From Sipunculus nudus (taxonomy: Eukaryota > Annelida > Sipuncula > Golfingiida > Sipunculidae): a DNA stretch of 64,000 nt. The notes below the pieces were generated by a model. The model made no database searches and was not told the DNA's origin. It worked only from the letters and a program-made list of their open reading frames with translations. Shown here one piece after another: positions 10,850-23,309 of this stretch. The DNA lies in contig CM049306.1 of NCBI GenBank assembly GCA_026874595.1, forward strand, positions 52,918,019 to 52,982,018. Direction: 5' to 3'. The first letter of the stretch is position 1; each line of letters opens with the position of its first letter. A program made the translations under genes and the position numbers.

Positions 10850-12752
10850 ACAAGGGACCCATGGGTCACTGTGCTTAGCTGAAGTTGACCTTGAAGGTAA
10901 AAATCTAAAATAATATCAAATGGAGATCAAGAGTAAGAGGAAGAGGTAGAAAGGCCATGGTTGGTTTATATGATTGGTGTGTATTGATGAGCAAGAAATT
11001 GTTGCAAATAATATTTTGTGACCTGACCATGTGTTTCCTAATGTTGAAACTGAAGCATGTGAGCAGTTTGTGAACTAATGATCTGTACTATTACCATGAT
11101 CATTAGCTGGCTTTTTGATTAATTGTTGACATTTCAGTAGTTTACAAATTTGTTCAATTGAATCTATTTTTTTGTATAATATATATTATTAAATATATAT
11201 GTATTTTTTATGAAATGTATACAGTTGAAATATAACTAATTAAAAACATAAAAAAGGTCAAACAAAGCCTGATCTCAAATTCTGCTGAGGCAGGAAAATA
11301 ATGAACAAATGTTTGTATTAAATCCTCATTTTTTTTATCACATCATTTTTTTTTAATTTAAGTTTATATTTATATACATTTCCAATATAACAGATATATC
11401 TGAACATAAAAAGTTGATTCATAATTCTCACTTGCATCATCATAAATCTCAATCTTGTCAGATAACACCACATCATGCATACAAATGTTTATTTATTTTT
11501 TACCACAAAAATATATCTTTTAAATCTGCAAAACAATAAATATCTAAAAATAATTCTTTATTTAGATTCCACTATTTTTAATTGTGTCTTTATTTATTAA
11601 TAATGTGCTTCATCTTTTATAAACTTAAGCATACAGATGGGTTCAATTATATTTGTTAAAGTAATTTAAAAGAAAATTAATTTCTTTAAAAATGCTACAT
11701 TAACACAACATCGCATCTTCTGGATTACACTTGAATTACTTTTTAAAAGAAAGTTTTTGTATATTGGAGTGGAAACAGCGTTACAATTAAGGAAATACAG
11801 TGAAAACAATATCAATTACTGCATAACACTTGGTGGGTTGGGTTTGTAAGGGGGGGGGGGGGGGGGATTGGGGTGGTGATATTAGAATAACTGTACACCT
11901 GTCACAGCAGGGGGTCTCCCCCAGTGACTGTGACAAATAAGAAACCTTGGCATAACTGACTTCCAGTGACCTGGAGAGGGACCCTGAATCTGTAATCTGT
12001 AATCAAAGCAAATGACTACAGTAGAGCCTCAAGAAAAACATCAATAACTAGCTTAATTTTCAAGCTTTTATTTTCAAATTTCAGTTTTAAACAAATCAAA
12101 TATTTATGTTTACATGCTGTGAAAATTAAATCAAACGTACTTACAGGAAAAAAAATGTGCCACGGTCAAAGTTGGGCTAAATTTAAGGTACTGATTTTAT
12201 TTTTATGCTAATAACTTAAAAAAATTACAAAATTCAGATCTAATTTTGGGTAAACAATTAAATCTTCATTAAACATAGTTATATACTTGGGAAAATAGAC
12301 TCTAGTTTCAAATTTTTCATTGTGAGTAAATATTTTTCCTGATTTTTTACAAAGTCCCGTTTGGGCCCATAACGTTAAGAATTTATACTTAACAAACTTA
12401 ATTTCTGGCATGTACATAGGAACTATATAGAGGAATATTTATGGTAAATATGAGGAAAAACAGATGAGTGGTTTTGATATTAGGCAGTCCTGAAGAGGTG
12501 AAAATAGGTTTTAGTAAAAAATTGAGGTTTTTCCTTAATTTATCAATGGAACAAAATCGCAAAGACCAGTTTTCGGCTTAGTAGGAGATCTTGGGGACAT
12601 CTAACATTATGCCGAATTTTTTATTCCTAGGTCTTACGGTTTCAAAAATGTGCCACATCTACGGACGGACGGGTAGACGGACAGACGGACAGACGACAGA
12701 CAATGGACCACGACTATAGCTCAGATGACTTATAGTAAGCTGAGCTAAAAAA
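10850..12752 (+). mobile_element. family A element, candidate full-length copy (about 1.9 kb)
   Basis: This is the only copy with a 5' module and a 3' hairpin in plausible pairing. It begins with ACAAGGGACCCATGGGTCA (10850) and ends with the ACGG tract (12658-12695) and hairpin AGCTCAGATGACT/AGTAAGCTGAGCT (12718-12746) plus A6. Its middle (about 11455-12010), including a poly-G run, is homologous to 62921-63480, and 12020-12752 is homologous to the other family A bodies. So a complete element has a unique 5' region, a G-rich tract, one body unit and the tail. An alternative is two elements lying side by side. No coding capacity. Confidence 0.5.
11850..11866 (+). repeat. G17 homopolymer
   Basis: Seventeen consecutive G followed by ATTGGGGTGGTG. 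It can form a G-quadruplex. A G-rich tract sits at the matching place in the family A copy at 63283-63325, so it belongs to the element. Confidence 0.85.
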
Positions 12753-13896
12753 CCTTTGTTTCTGGTAACATAGCAGAAAATCTTGGGTTGGTAGGTAGGT
12801 AAAAGTTTTTTTTTTCTTTTCTTTTCTTTTTTTTCACATCCCGATTCATTTTAAGAGTTCAATGCTACATGGTCTCTATATGCTATCAATTTACACACAA
12901 ATCACCTTAAATTTGTAATTACACGGACACACATGTATCTGAAATAGATATTTCGCCACGTATTAAGACATTCTGTATCAAAGTCTGATAGGTCCTAAAG
13001 TGTTGTGGCCTGATCTTCATCTTCGCTCACCGCAAATTTATGCAACAACGACAAAGTTGCATTCAGGTAACTTGCCACAGTCCCGAGTGATGTCAGAAAA
13101 TGTCTGATTAATTTTACCTTAAAATTTATAATGGAGACGTGGGCCTAATTTGGATGATGCTATAATGGCAATATTAATGATTGCTATCATATAGATTGTT
13201 GGAAGGCGAGTCAGATAGACAAAAAGTATAAATACCTTTAAATGCATGTTTATATTGGTTATTATAACTATTTATGCTATGCAATCAATTGTTTTTGATG
13301 TTTGCAAATTAGTTAAAACATGGCATTTTATTGTAATGATTGTATCACTGGTATTCAGAAAATATTGATGTATTTACTTCCAAACCATCCTGGGACTTAA
13401 CAATTTTAAAAGGGTCCAAAGGTTGTCTTTTGATTTTAAAAATTCAGTGTGTACCAGGAGGTTCCAGTGAAAATATGTGATCTGATCTACTAGTCGCTGT
13501 TTGTAGGTATTTATTTTGATCAGAAAAACAAACTCCCTTAATTCATGGAATCCCCAAAAAAGAGTTCCTTGGATTTACATTTGATTTAGTACAATTATCA
13601 TACTATTCTTAATCATTTTCTGAGCATAAAGTTTGTACTATCTGGAATTTTCAAGGAAAGATCAGAAAATTTAATAAATTTTGCACAGATTGCCTGTGGT
13701 CATGATCGTTACTTAATCTATTTGACACATCATTCATGTCACCAGGTCACCAGCCTAGACTTCACATATATATATAAGCCTGGAGCTGGACCTCCAGCGA
13801 CACGTCAAGCGAAGATACACAGAGGTCAGCAAATGAGGAAATTTGACCAACTACATCATAGACATTGTTAGGTTATTTATTAGAATAGACTCTTCA
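12753..13896. other. no gene seen
   Basis: Unique sequence with a pyrimidine tract at about 12806-12835. No exon or repeat family recognised. Confidence 0.5.
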
Positions 13897-14340
13897 TCTA
13901 TATATTAATAGCGTAAGGCGATTTTTGTGATTTTCCGTATCTTCTCTGATACCACCGTACCGATTGCCGTGATTTTCGACACACATATGCTCTGGGTTTG
14001 TCAGAAGAGATTCCACCCACTTTTATTTGCAATATTTGCATATTACGTGCATAATTTATAATTTTAATATTTGCTCTCCCACAGGTGCCTCTTTTCTTTG
14101 TGTCTTTGGGCCCGGTAACACAATGGCCATAGAGTGTGTGATGGCAGGACAGTTTTACTCCCGGGGGCCCTATCTGGGATTTTCTTATATTTTGAGGTGA
14201 CCCGCCCGAAATAATCCCCATTTGTGATCCCTTCTCAAAAGGCAACCTCTGCGCAGCAAAAAGGTCTATTGTGCACAAGAGGAGAATGCTTAAAAGGGGG
14301 ATCTTTTAAAGAATGAAAATTTTCCGAACGGTAGTGATTG
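13897..14340 (+). mobile_element. Helitron 5' end, interrupted
   Basis: Starts TCTATATATTAATAGCG after an A, the canonical 5' TC of Helitrons. About 120 bp are clearly homologous to the complete short Helitron at 15715. The sequence then diverges and is broken at 14341 by a TIR element. No Helitron 3' hairpin with CTAG is seen until 16032, so this 5' end either lost its own 3' end or shares that one, with 15321-15714 as the rest of its body. A 126-codon antisense frame (13898-14278) runs through it without recognisable Rep/Hel motifs. Confidence 0.6.
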
Positions 14341-15320
14341 CAGGGCAGTGTGTAAAACCCGGACCCCACGGTCCCCTGACCCCGAAAACCAATTTCCTCA
14401 TTTTTCATCATTTAAACCGAGAAAACCACTATTGCTGATGAAAAACAGAGCAAAGTCCCTAAATGTTGCAGCTTTGAAAATGACCGATTCACTGAAAGAT
14501 TTAAGTTTACAAAAACATTTCGATGAAGATGGACCTCATTTAACTTGACTTTGCTGACTGTTCCATTTTGACGGACAGTAACCGCCGCTCATATTTTTGA
14601 CTGAAAGAGGAATAAAATAGCTTTCATGTCACACACTAAATATAATTTTTGTTTTATTTTAAATGAAAATTTAATAGTGCGGGCACACTGGGGGAAATTT
14701 ATTTGATGTGCACTAACAGTCGTTGCGGACCCGAGACTGATAATTCCGAGCCCTTCCACATAACAAAAGGATTTCGTGTTCCATTCATACCAACCATGCA
14801 ATTTAAAGTTGGCAATAATATAAATACCGAAAGGAAATGTTGATTACTTGCATTTCAAGCAACTATAGGTTCCAAAATAATGATTTTGTAAATGTTTTTA
14901 ATCATTGTATTCTTAAAACGCTACACAAATGTAATAAATAGCATATATAAAATTATGAATAAAAACTGAGACATAAAAATGTAAAAAAAACAATTAATAA
15001 CACAATAATAAACCACATGGGTGTTATGGTTAAACGTGATGTGAAAATATGTACTAAAGAAATGGTAATACAATGAGTAAACAGGGTCCGTGTAATCCGT
15101 GAGGTCCGTGCGCCAGGGTCCGTAAGTGTTAATTATCAATTTTTTGGGTGCAAATCAGACTATTTCTACTAATTCTTAACCAAACATAATATTAAATATG
15201 TCTTTAATACGTTTATGCTAAAATATCTGGATAAATTACCATGAAAGTTTAAGAATAACAATTTTTTTCTTGGGGTCCGGGATCCAGAGTCTGTGGGGTC
15301 CAAGTTTTACACACTGCCTG
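14341..15320. mobile_element. hAT-like non-autonomous DNA transposon (980 bp)
   Basis: Terminal inverted repeats: the left begins CAGGGCAGTGTGTAAAAC, and the right, read on the other strand, begins CAGGCAGTGTGTAAAAC. Similarity continues through GGACCCCAC, about 27 bp in all. An 8-base direct repeat AGTGATTG lies immediately left (14333-14340) and again at 15326-15333, five bases beyond the right end. CAGGG-type termini and 8-bp duplications are hAT hallmarks, though the 5-base offset is unexplained. GGTCCGTG motifs near 15084-15122 resemble subterminal transposase-binding repeats. No transposase frame. Confidence 0.65.
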
Positions 15321-15714
15321 AATGCAGTGATTGTCTCACTGGAAAACATTGGCTTAGCTTTCAAACAGGAAAGGTCCCTGGGAGTGCGTGATATTTAAAA
15401 AATATTTACAGCCTTTATATGTACCATATAATATAATGCTACCACGAACTTTTGCGCAGCGGAATTGCCCGACCATGTGAGTGCTCAGTTTTTGTGCCTG
15501 ATAACGGGAATGCAATTATCAAGAACACGTCTCATGCAAGATAACAGGTTCCTTTACTGGCGGATTGACGGGGTCGGAGGGCAACCTTAAATGGCGATGT
15601 TCAGCATAATATATTTTCATATAAAAATGACTTTATTTATCACTTCTTCGAAAATTCTCCGGCCAATTGCTTGGCTTCATTTAGTTTTATGCATAACACC
15701 ATGCATAAAATGAA

Positions 15715-16032
15715 TCTATATATTAATAGCGGAACGCGATTTTGTGGTCTTCCGTATCTCCTCTGGACATTACGGATTGCCATGGTTTTCATCATACATA
15801 TGCTCCGGGTTTGACAGAAGATATTCCACCATTCTACAGGAACATATTCGTCCAAGTCATCCAGACTCTGACACAAGGTCAACTCAAAAACAGAATACTT
15901 ATACCAAATGTCAGATTCAAAGAGATCTTATGAGGATAACATTGTACAACCAAGACTTTCATCTATGATAAGCTATTTGACATAAGAACTAAATGCTCGC
16001 CCCAAACCGTGCGTAGCACGGGTAATTGCTAG
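15715..16032 (+). mobile_element. short non-autonomous Helitron (318 bp)
   Basis: The 5' end is TCTATATATTAATAGCGG after A (15714). The 3' end is CTAG followed by T (16033). Eleven bases upstream of the terminus is a hairpin CCGTGC-gta-GCACGG (16007-16021). TC...CTRR ends, a 3' hairpin and insertion between A and T define Helitrons, and the element is far too short to code for Rep/helicase. It lies 395 bp downstream of the hAT-like insertion and points the same way as the 5' end at 13897. Confidence 0.85.
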
Positions 16033-16752
16033 TATTATATAATAAGGCAACCTGACATAAGCTGCCATAAATTACAACAATTACATGTCAAGAAAAAGAG
16101 AAGCTTCTAGAATCATGTGTGTTTAACAGTGGTGAACATTTGAAATACCAAATGTGTCAATAAACTTTATCCTGAGCGGCGACTCTTAGCAAACGTCAGC
16201 CTGACAGGGAATTCCGAGAGCGCTTTTTCTTAAGAATAAATATAGTGTAAATCTGCACTGAAAAGGCCTGGCGGGAAAATTGGGACTCTTTTTTTCTACG
16301 AAGGCATGTATTTATTGCTTATTTTAGAAAAAGGAATCTTTCACTAAAACACTAGATATATAAGTACAGAATGGCATTATATTCTTAAAACTCATAAAAG
16401 AATTTTTTATTTCTAATGCTTTTATATGCATAGAAAAGAAATGTATCTGATCTTTATGTCTTAATCTATCAATAATTCAGTCAAAGCTGACTTTCTCATT
16501 GCTGCATCTCAATGTATAAGCTTGGATTATCTTCCATTTCTTCTTAGAGAACTATATAATACAATGTAATTAATGATCAGAACAACATTTATAACATTTT
16601 TTATATCTTTCTTGAAAGGTCTGATTGTAACAGAACAAGAAATACTACACAGAAACTTTTCAATGGCTGTGTGCAATGTCACCTGTTGATTGCATATGCA
16701 AGTCAAGAAAGCAAAAAATGAGCAAAATATCCCTTAATTTCTACAAACATAA
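16033..16752. other. no gene seen
   Basis: Unique AT-rich sequence; nothing recognised. Confidence 0.5.
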
Positions 16753-17060
16753 CAAGCAAATTCAAGGAAAATATGTCCTCAGCTAGCGACACCTATTGGT
16801 GATTAGTGACACTTAATGTACTGATTCATAATATCAACAATGAAAGATCTTATTGTATGATTAAATTCTCAGACAGACACACCAACACCAATCCCAACCA
16901 AGGTATGCATGAGAGCAATCACTGACCCAAATTTGAATGAAATCAGATAATATTTAGGAAAGTTATCTCACAGAAACAAAACCCTGATGGATGGACAGAC
17001 AGACAGTACGACAGACATACCAAAATCAATGTCCCCTGTTCCTTGGAAGTGGGGGACAAT
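16753..17060 (+). mobile_element. family C repeat, copy 1
   Basis: Homologous to 47824-48246. Shared blocks include GATTCATAATATCAA, CAGACAGACACACCAA, GGTATGCATGAGAGCAATCA and TTTGAATGAAATCA. The 3' end has a GACA-type tract (about 16992-17017) and a hairpin GTCCCC...GGGGAC (17031-17057) before ACAATAA. The 5' part contains TATGTCCTC. This is again the microsatellite plus 3' hairpin layout of Helentron-derived elements. About 110 bp present in the other copy's 5' half are missing here. Confidence 0.7.
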
Positions 17061-19639
17061 AAATAGAACACCACTTTATCTTAATAGAAAGCAAGTATGC
17101 CTTGCATTTTCCCATGTTTAGTCTAGAAAACAGGACACTGATCAATTGTGAACCATTTAAAACAACCATCCATGACATATGCAAGTTAATGTAATGCAAT
17201 TTAGAATAGGTTTGCTTGACCTATACCTTGCTATCCATAATACAGGCCTTTTTTTTCCCAGTGGAATGTATAATTAACCTATCAGCATAGCATGAGATGT
17301 CATACTCCTGTAGGATGTCAACTATACCCGGGGTTCTGGAAACATGTACACATCCATCTTTTTATGTATGAATTGCTGTTTTTTTATTGAGAAACCTCTA
17401 TTCAGAAACGGATTAGTGATTTCACAGGTAGTATGAGAAGTTAGAATTAAACTGCGGTGAACGTCAGCCTGCTGCCCTGGTGTGTGACATGTCGTAAGTG
17501 ATCCATCATCCCTGCACTAACAAGCACCCTCATTCCTGAATACAAAACTAGTAGCATCCATCATCGCTACCACTGAATGTGAAGGTACTAATCCATAACC
17601 TCAAGCATATGATGTCATCTGGCAACTTCTAATGCCATGGAATAACTTCAAGTCTTCAGATTAATCCCAAACTTCAAAACTATCCTTAAATTAGATTTTT
17701 CCAACTTCAATTATCTTTTTCATAAATTTTATTTTAATTATACAAGTTTTCTGCTCTAACTCATAATTTAGAAATGTAAGAAGCAGTTCTTGATCCTGAA
17801 CATATCACAGGCATATAACCATCCATGAACTGTAAGAGAAAGGATTTGTTGGTGACTCAATAAAAGATAATTAATTGTATCTGCTTTGGACCATCAGACC
17901 CTCCATGTACCTTAGTATTATAATAGCAACATAAAAAGAAATCCATATTATTTAAATCTATTTTATAAATAATAAAGGCACTGATGTGTTGTCATGAAAC
18001 TCCTTTTTCTTTTGCCATGCCTCAGAGATGCTAATTTTGATCTTCAAGTGTCTGGAATGATGCAAGTGTTTCCTTAAAGGGGTAATTTTCCATAATTTAT
18101 ATAAAACCTAAGAAATATGACATTATTTGGGAAATTCTGTGAAGAAATGTGACTTTTTTTGGAAATTTTGAAAGAAATATGACATTATTTGGGAAAATTT
18201 GTGACTTGTCTTATAATTGCAGCCTTATCTATCAGAAACTACAATATTGCCAGTGTGTGCACTCATCCATGGAAAACGCCAATGCACCTTGCTCTAACCA
18301 TGCATACCTGCCTGAATGCAAGAACAGCCAATAGGCTCTTTCTAATTCATAATAAAACCAATTTTTTAAACACCCTAACAATATATATGACATATTTGTA
18401 CATTAAATTTATGTACTTTGTTTGATTGAGATGTTGTGTACCTTGCATTTCGTGGATGACTAGCTAACACAGGGCCAACTCTATGGCATTAATTACTATG
18501 AAAATCACACAATGGCACCATCAATCAGGCCCCAAAATCTGTATTTTCAACTTTTATTGAGTTTGGTAGTGACTGCTCTTATTTACAAGACTTGAACACC
18601 ATAAATATAAGACCCCATAAATATGTTGACCACACCTACACTCTGTCCATTGTTGCCACAAAAATTAACCTGGTGAGTTACTGCACAGCAGCCGCGGCAA
18701 ATCCGCTGTCTCCAATCAGGTGAATCACAGTAAATCATAACTGTTGTTGCCCAATATTATAGGCCCCTAGATACCAAACAGTGGCTGCCTGGCTGGCTGA
18801 ACAACTGCCCGAGTTTTTCCGTCTGCTGCATCACATGATCACTCTCCTTGATAGATGAGAGGAAAACGTCTTGAAAAGAAAAAAAATAAATAAATACAAA
18901 TCCCTGTTTGTCTCCCTCTTATATTCGATGATAAGAGAGGATTTGCCTCAGTAACAGCTTCCCGGGATTTCCTCATAGACTGATAATATATCTTTTAGAT
19001 GATTAAAAATGCCAAGTATCCAATATTGTATCAGTATGGTTGGCTAGCGGTTCAAACAAAATTCAATAACACCTCCCTTAGTATATTGTGCTTCAGGCAA
19101 ACAGGGGATAAAAATAGAGCACACCAAAAAAAATGAAGCTGTTATTTCGGATTAGAGTATCCAATTTAATGATCAGATGAAGTAAGATAATCTGGTATGC
19201 CTAACACATTGTCCCCTGGACAAATAGTGAAATAATTTTTGTAAGCTCGGTATTAATCTGTATGAGGAAAATGGATGACTGATCAATTAATGCAGAGATT
19301 AATCCTCCTGAATGTATACCTATTAATGATATATGATTAATTTTCTATGGTGTGATATTGGATGTGGGATTGGGACCTTTGAGATAAAACATTTTCTGTT
19401 CAATCTGAATGGCAGTAATTTCACTCACTCCACAGTTTTAATATATTTAAAAGTTGAAAAAACTTGAAAATTCAAATAATGTAATATATAATATAAGGTA
19501 TTATAATTATATCAATTACTTTATATAAACTTTCATATCTATGTATCTTTGAGCATTTTGTCTGTTATTTAATATATTATCAATAAATATTATAAACAGC
19601 AGAAACAGAGACAATTACCTTTATTTCTCATTCTTTGAA
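17061..19639. other. no gene seen; one GC-richer patch
   Basis: Mostly unique. AAGAAATATGACATTATTTG is repeated 62 bp apart (about 18111 and 18173). 18650-18860 is GC-richer than its surroundings and single-copy, possibly conserved non-coding DNA. No splice-bounded exon was convincing. Confidence 0.45.
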
Positions 19640-20040
19640 AACACATGATAATGATGACAGATCTACCATCTGAATCATGGCTTTCACTCAGTGAAAAACA
19701 GATGAATACCAGGCATCTAAATCAAAACTTTTACTTAATAAGCAAATGTCAGACCTAGGCACCTTAATCATGGTCTGAACTATATAAAAACATGATGTAC
19801 CTGGTACTTGAATCCAACTTTTTCTGTAAGTGAGGATGTTATTGATCTGCAGAACTTCAGAATCAAGGCCTTCTCTTGGTGAGATTGTGGATCTGTAGGG
19901 CTACTGAATCAATTTAAGGCCTTCTTTTTGAGAAGAGATTGTTAACCTTCCTAGGTGCTGAATTAAGGCCTTCTTTTAGTAGAGATGGCAGACCTGCAGG
20001 GATTCTTAATCAAGGCCTTCTCTTGCTGAATGGATGGTGG
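19640..20040. repeat. degenerate minisatellite, about 48-51 bp
   Basis: AAGGCCTTCT-like blocks at 19865, 19916, 19964 and 20012 are spaced 51, 48 and 48 bp. Each is preceded by a variant of GATCTGCAGGGATNCTGAATC. More diverged units extend left to about 19640. Old and not homogenised. Confidence 0.7.
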
Positions 20041-20787
20041 GGGAAATACAGGACTTTAGATTCAATGAAGGCATAGCTCAATCTATTTAATACAGTGATA
20101 CTATAGGGAAACATAGACCAAAGATTCTTATCTATGGTCACTTTCTAAATAAAAATGCTTCATATGGGCACAATGGTACATAATAAAAATATATGTTAAC
20201 AAAAATTACTCAATACTTCATCTGCTTTTCAGTTATGCAGATTTCACTGTCTCGATCTCTTCTACAATGACTTGAGTGCATTATTTCACCTTATTTCCTC
20301 AATAATAAACAGAGGAACTTGTCCTTTTTCTCAATACTGTAAATCTAAGTTCATTAAAGTAGAATTAAAAGGATTACCCTTTGCTGGTGAATGGCGACTG
20401 AACTTTTATAATTTAAGCATTTCAGCTGGAGTGTTGAAATTCCAATAACTTTAGAACTTGAAAGGTTGACACAAGGTGCTAAAAAAACTGTTAGAAAGAA
20501 CCCATGCCTTGTCTCTCCATCAAATATTCTGTCAGTCATAAAACCCCAGAGCAAGCAGTGAGTGGGACCTGGGTTGTATGGTGGCCCATTAAAACTGCAT
20601 GTTGTATTACCTTCGGTATGAATTATCAATGAAAGCTGCTGGCAACACACTGTTTTGCTGTCACTTTACAGGCAAATACCTCATTGAACTACGACCTGGC
20701 CAGTGAGCATCTTGTGCTGAATAATTTAATGGATAAATGACACTCTTCCAAGGCTTGATATTTAAGGCACAAGGAAGGAGAGAATAA
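20041..20787. other. no gene seen
   Basis: Unique sequence, no recognised element or exon. A 98-codon antisense frame (20354-20650) has no recognisable domain. Confidence 0.45.
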
Positions 20788-21956
20788 ACAAGGGACCCAT
20801 GGGTCACATCGCTCAGCTGAATTTTGGAAAATATTAGTAACTGCAAAATATTTTTATTTCTTTTGGTTTTTCATGTGTATTATCATTAGAAATGCTATGA
20901 GAAAATGGCCCTGCTAAAATGAAACTCTGTAAATTATAGAATAATGGACATAAGCTAAACCATTTAGTGATGCACCAAGGGAACAAATAGACCTACGGTA
21001 AGTGTTATATAAAAGTAACATTTCATAAACAAATAATGTGTGAAGGTAATTAATTATTCAAAAGTTAAATATATGGCCCCATATGAGTTAAAGATTAATC
21101 TCACAAAGTTTGACCAATATTCCTAATTTTAATACTAAGTTAACAGCGTTATTCACACCTAGGCCCCGCCAACTTTAAGAGATATGAATGAAATGCTACA
21201 AAGTATTTATATATTCTTAAATCTTGTCAGTTAGCACTTACATTATATCCTAATATTTTATAGCATTTGAATATTAGGATTAAATTCCTGAAATTATTTT
21301 CTTTAAAAATATAAAAATTGTCCAAGTCTCATCAAAAAGAATTTATTTAACATTATAATTATAAGATTCATCTTGTTTATTAGTCCTGTGTATTGAAGGG
21401 GTGTGTGGGGGAGGGGTCTCTGTTGTTACTGCTCGTTGCTGAAAATAATGTTAATTTTAAGATTCATCTAATTCATAGTACAGTAAATGCATTATGTTTG
21501 AGCCCATAACTTTTTTAAATTATATAATACAGACTTTTTTTTCTGGCATGTACATAGGAACTATATAGAGGAATATTCATGGTAAATATGAGGAAAAACA
21601 GATGAGTGGTTTTGATATTAGGCAGTCCGGAAGTGTGAAAACAGGTTTTTAATAAAAAAATTGTGGTTTTTCCTTAATTTCTCAAAGGAACAAAGTTGCA
21701 AAGACCCAGTTTTCAGCTTGGTAGGAGATCTTTGGGACATCTAACATTATGCCAACAGCCTGGGGAGCATAGAGAGCTACACTGAATGACCTACAGTGAC
21801 CAAAGTGGACTGCTTGACAATGTAAGGGAATACAAGAAGAGCCTCCAAAAAAATTCAATAACTAGCCTAATTTGCAGCTTTTATTTTCAAATTTCAGATT
21901 TTAACAGATTAAATCCTTATGTGTACATGCTGTGAAAATAAAATCCACAGTACTTA

Positions 21957-22293
21957 GGCCAAAATAAAAAAAAGGTTTGGTTCTCAGGCACTTTTTTTCA
22001 TAAATCAATGCGGGCGGGCGCTTTTTTTATTTTAAATTTTTTGGTATGTTTCGATAAAAATGTCAAATGATAGGGGAAATGCATGAAAATAACAGTTTAA
22101 TTTTGCTAAAGAAGTAAAAGCATTACAAAACAAAGGAAATAGTATGGTTTTGTCTTAGTGAAAGAAATGTCGGAGCAGCAGCAGCTCAAAATTGGAAAGT
22201 TTTTATTGAAAATCAAAATAAAAATTATTGATGCGGGGGTTTAAAATTGATGCGGGCAGTGCCTGAGAACCATACCTTTAATTTTTTTTGGCC
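21957..22293 (+). mobile_element. PIF/Harbinger-like MITE, copy 1 (337 bp)
   Basis: Ends are GGCCAAAATAAAAAAAAGG and, on the other strand, GGCCAAAAAAAATTAAAGG. Both continue through GGTTCTCAGGCAC, a TIR of about 35 bp. It is flanked by TTA on both sides (21954-21956, 22294-22296), and uninterrupted family A copies read CAGTACTTACAGG with a single TTA (for example 234-246), which is the empty site. TTA duplications and GGCC termini are typical of Harbinger/Tourist elements. No coding frame. Confidence 0.85.
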
Positions 22294-22972
22294 TTACAGG
22301 AAAAAAAAAGTGCCACGGCCAAAGTTCTGCAAAATTTAAAGTACTAATTTTTTATTTTTACTAATATTTAAAAAAATTTAAAAGATTTTGATCTAATTTT
22401 GTTTATACAATCTAATTTCGATTAATTACAGTTATATTACTGGAAAAAAAGTCCTTAGTTTTAACATGTTTTGTGTTAAGTGATCAGTTATCTTTCCTGA
22501 TTTTTTACAAAATGCATTATGTTCTGGCCAATAACTTTTTTAAATTACAAAATACAGACATAATTTCTGGCAGGTACATAGGAACTATATAGGGGAATAT
22601 TTATGGTAAATACGAGGAAAAACAGATGAGTGGTTCAGGCATTCCTGAAGTGCAAAAATAGGTTTTTAATAGAAAATTGAGGTTTTTACTTAATTTATCA
22701 AAGGAACGAAGTCGCAAAGACCCAGTTTTCAGCTTGGTAGGAGATCTTTGGGACATCTAACATTATGCCAACAGCCTGGGGAGCATAGAGAGCTACACTG
22801 AATGACCTACAATGACCAAAGTGGACTGCTTGACAATGTAAGGGAATACAAGAAGAGCCTCCAAAAAAATTCAATAACTAGCCTAATTTGCAGCTTTTAT
22901 TTTCAAATTTCAGATTTTAACAGATTAAATCCTTATGTGTACATGCTGTGAAAATAAAATCCACAGTACTTA

Positions 22973-23309
22973 GGCCAAAATAAAAAAAAGGTTTGGTTCT
23001 CAGGCACTTTTTTTCATAAATCAATGCGGGCGGGCGCTTTTTTTATTTTAAATTTTTTGGTATGTTTCGATAAAAATGTCAAATTATAAGGGAAATGCAT
23101 GAAAATAACAGTTTTATTTTGCTAAAGAAGTAAAAGCATTACAAAACAAAGGAAATAGTATGGTTTTGTCTTAGTGAAAGAAATGTCGGAGCAGCAGCAG
23201 CTCAAAATTGGAAAGTTTTTATTGAAAATCAAAATAAAAATTATTGATGCGGGGGTTTAAAATTGATGCGGGCGGTGCCTGAGAACCATACCTTTAATTT
23301 TTTTTGGCC
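22973..23309 (+). mobile_element. PIF/Harbinger-like MITE, copy 2
   Basis: Nearly identical to the copy 1016 bp upstream, with the same flanking TTA and the same position inside family A. It arose by the segmental duplication, not by a second insertion. Confidence 0.85.
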
